Shown here piece by piece: positions 22,913 to 23,521 of a DNA stretch of 23,521 nucleotides. The stretch spans positions 1-23,521 of the forward strand of contig MHXC01000042.1 in NCBI GenBank assembly GCA_001824325.1, read 5' to 3'. The notes under the pieces were generated by a model. The model was not told the origin of the DNA. It ran no database searches and saw only the letters and a list, made by a program, of their open reading frames with translations. The stretch comes from Parcubacteria group bacterium RIFCSPHIGHO2_01_FULL_47_10b (GTDB taxonomy: Bacteria; Patescibacteriota; Minisyncoccia; 2-01-FULL-47-10). A program made the translations under genes and the position numbers. Each line of letters starts with the position of its first letter. Positions within the stretch are counted from its first letter, which is position 1.

Positions 22913-22941
22913 AGTATACCCTACTCTGATTTCATTGCCAA
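22913..22941 (-). promoter_or_regulatory. Internal promoter before pilN
   Basis: TTGGCA (22936-22941), a 17-base spacer and TATACT (22913-22918) on the minus strand, each 5/6 to consensus. The -35 box is formed by the last codons of pilM. Transcription would start near 22906, leaving about 20 leader bases that contain AGGAGAGG five bases before the ATG. It could express pilN and downstream genes separately from pilM. Confidence 0.5.
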
Positions 22942-23521
22942 GCCGACAGCAGCAGCAAACGATGAGCCCAGCTCCTGCATAGTGGTTTTGAGCTCCTGTG
23001 GATAAGTAACGTGCTGCCACGGATCCCCAAGAATAATGGAAACTTTGAGTCGCTCCTTGAAAAACTCCAGCAGTCCGTTCATGCTTGTCGTACCTCCGGT
23101 CAACACCACTCCCTTCACATTCAGTTGTTGCTTCAACTCATAACTGGCCATAACCCGATTTACCTCTGTCACTATTTTGTCGAGAATCGGATACAACGGC
23201 TTAATCGCCTCTTGGTCACCACCTGTAACTTCAAGCCCATGCTCACGCTTAAAACTTTCGGCCCGCTTAAAATTTACGTTCAAAGTTTTCGCAATGGTCT
23301 TTGTTAGACTCAATCCTGCGGTATCAATGTTATGGCTTAATTCTATTATGCCATTTTTTACCACATTGATGCTTGAATTGAGTGAACCGATGTCGAGTAT
23401 GATGTGTGGCTCTGGGTTCTCGGCGAGTAACGCACGGCTTAAACTAAAGGTTTCTATTTCGAGCGATTGCAAATCCAATTTCGCTGCTCCTGCTAATGCC
23501 TGATACCGCTCGATTACTCCC
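22921..23521 (-). CDS. pilM: PilM, actin-like pilus ATPase (C-terminal part, runs off window end)
   Basis: PilM is a cytoplasmic actin-like protein that binds the PilN tail and connects the pilus membrane complex to the motor. The window holds the last 199 codons; the frame continues open to the edge at 23520 (GVIERYQALAGAAKLDLQSLEIETF), so the TTG at 23478 is not the true start. FtsA/PilM family motifs are visible. HIILDIGSLNSSINVVKNG is the second phosphate-binding loop, and KGVVLTGGTTSMNGLLEFF is the adenosine motif. It ends with SSFAAAVGLAMKSE, typical of PilM C-termini. The gene stops 33 bases before pilN, with the pilN promoter overlapping its end. Confidence 0.94.
   Translation of the reverse strand, partial: GVIERYQALAGAAKLDLQSLEIETFSLSRALLAENPEPHIILDIGSLNSSINVVKNGIIELSHNIDTAGLSLTKTIAKTLNVNFKRAESFKREHGLEVTGGDQEAIKPLYPILDKIVTEVNRVMASYELKQQLNVKGVVLTGGTTSMNGLLEFFKERLKVSIILGDPWQHVTYPQELKTTMQELGSSFAAAVGLAMKSE

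Noticed and set aside
1..23521. CRISPR arrays, insertion sequences, attachment sites, origin of replication
   Set aside because: No regularly spaced repeats, transposase motifs, long direct repeats or DnaA-box clusters were seen on reading the window.

Overview
The window looks like part of the chromosome of a small-genome bacterium of the Candidate Phyla Radiation (Patescibacteria, probably Parcubacteria or a relative). Pointers are: a type IV pilus locus with no secretin gene where one might sit, a PheT subunit without its EMAP-like tRNA-binding domain, tRNA genes that do not encode CCA, sparse Shine-Dalgarno sequences, and very tight gene packing. The genetic code looks standard: TGA ends rplK where an L11 protein should end. 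Every gene I accept is on the minus strand, so transcription runs from high to low coordinates. The lineage is an inference from gene content, not from a marker tree.

In transcription order, 23521-13454 is a type IV pilus locus: pilM (cut by the window edge), pilN-like, pilO-like, a short PilP-position protein, pilB, a CheY-like receiver, pilT, pilC, a major pilin with its own promoter and perfect Shine-Dalgarno, a large hairpin terminator, prepilin peptidase pilD, then four pseudopilin-type genes (GspH/FimT-, PilV-, PilW- and PilX-like). This is an inner-membrane platform, two motor ATPases and a set of pilins, as in monoderm pilus systems.

13443-9083 holds ligA, gatC, gatA and a one-TM protein of unknown function. 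GatC and GatA act with GatB, whose gene begins about 10 kb away at 476 and runs off the window start.

9035-7508 is the most unusual part: an initiator tRNA-fMet gene split by a 312-base group I intron directly before the anticodon, a 240-base spacer with several hairpins, a tRNA with anticodon CAU (probably elongator Met), a free-standing LAGLIDADG homing endonuclease with its own near-consensus promoter and apparently leaderless mRNA, and tRNA-Asp. An ORF-less intron and a nearby endonuclease without an intron of its own suggest a two-part mobile system in a tRNA cluster.

7474-1 is information-processing housekeeping: a four-TM membrane protein, pheS, pheT, gyrB, secE, nusG, rplK and the start of gatB. 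rplK is followed by gatB instead of the usual rplA.
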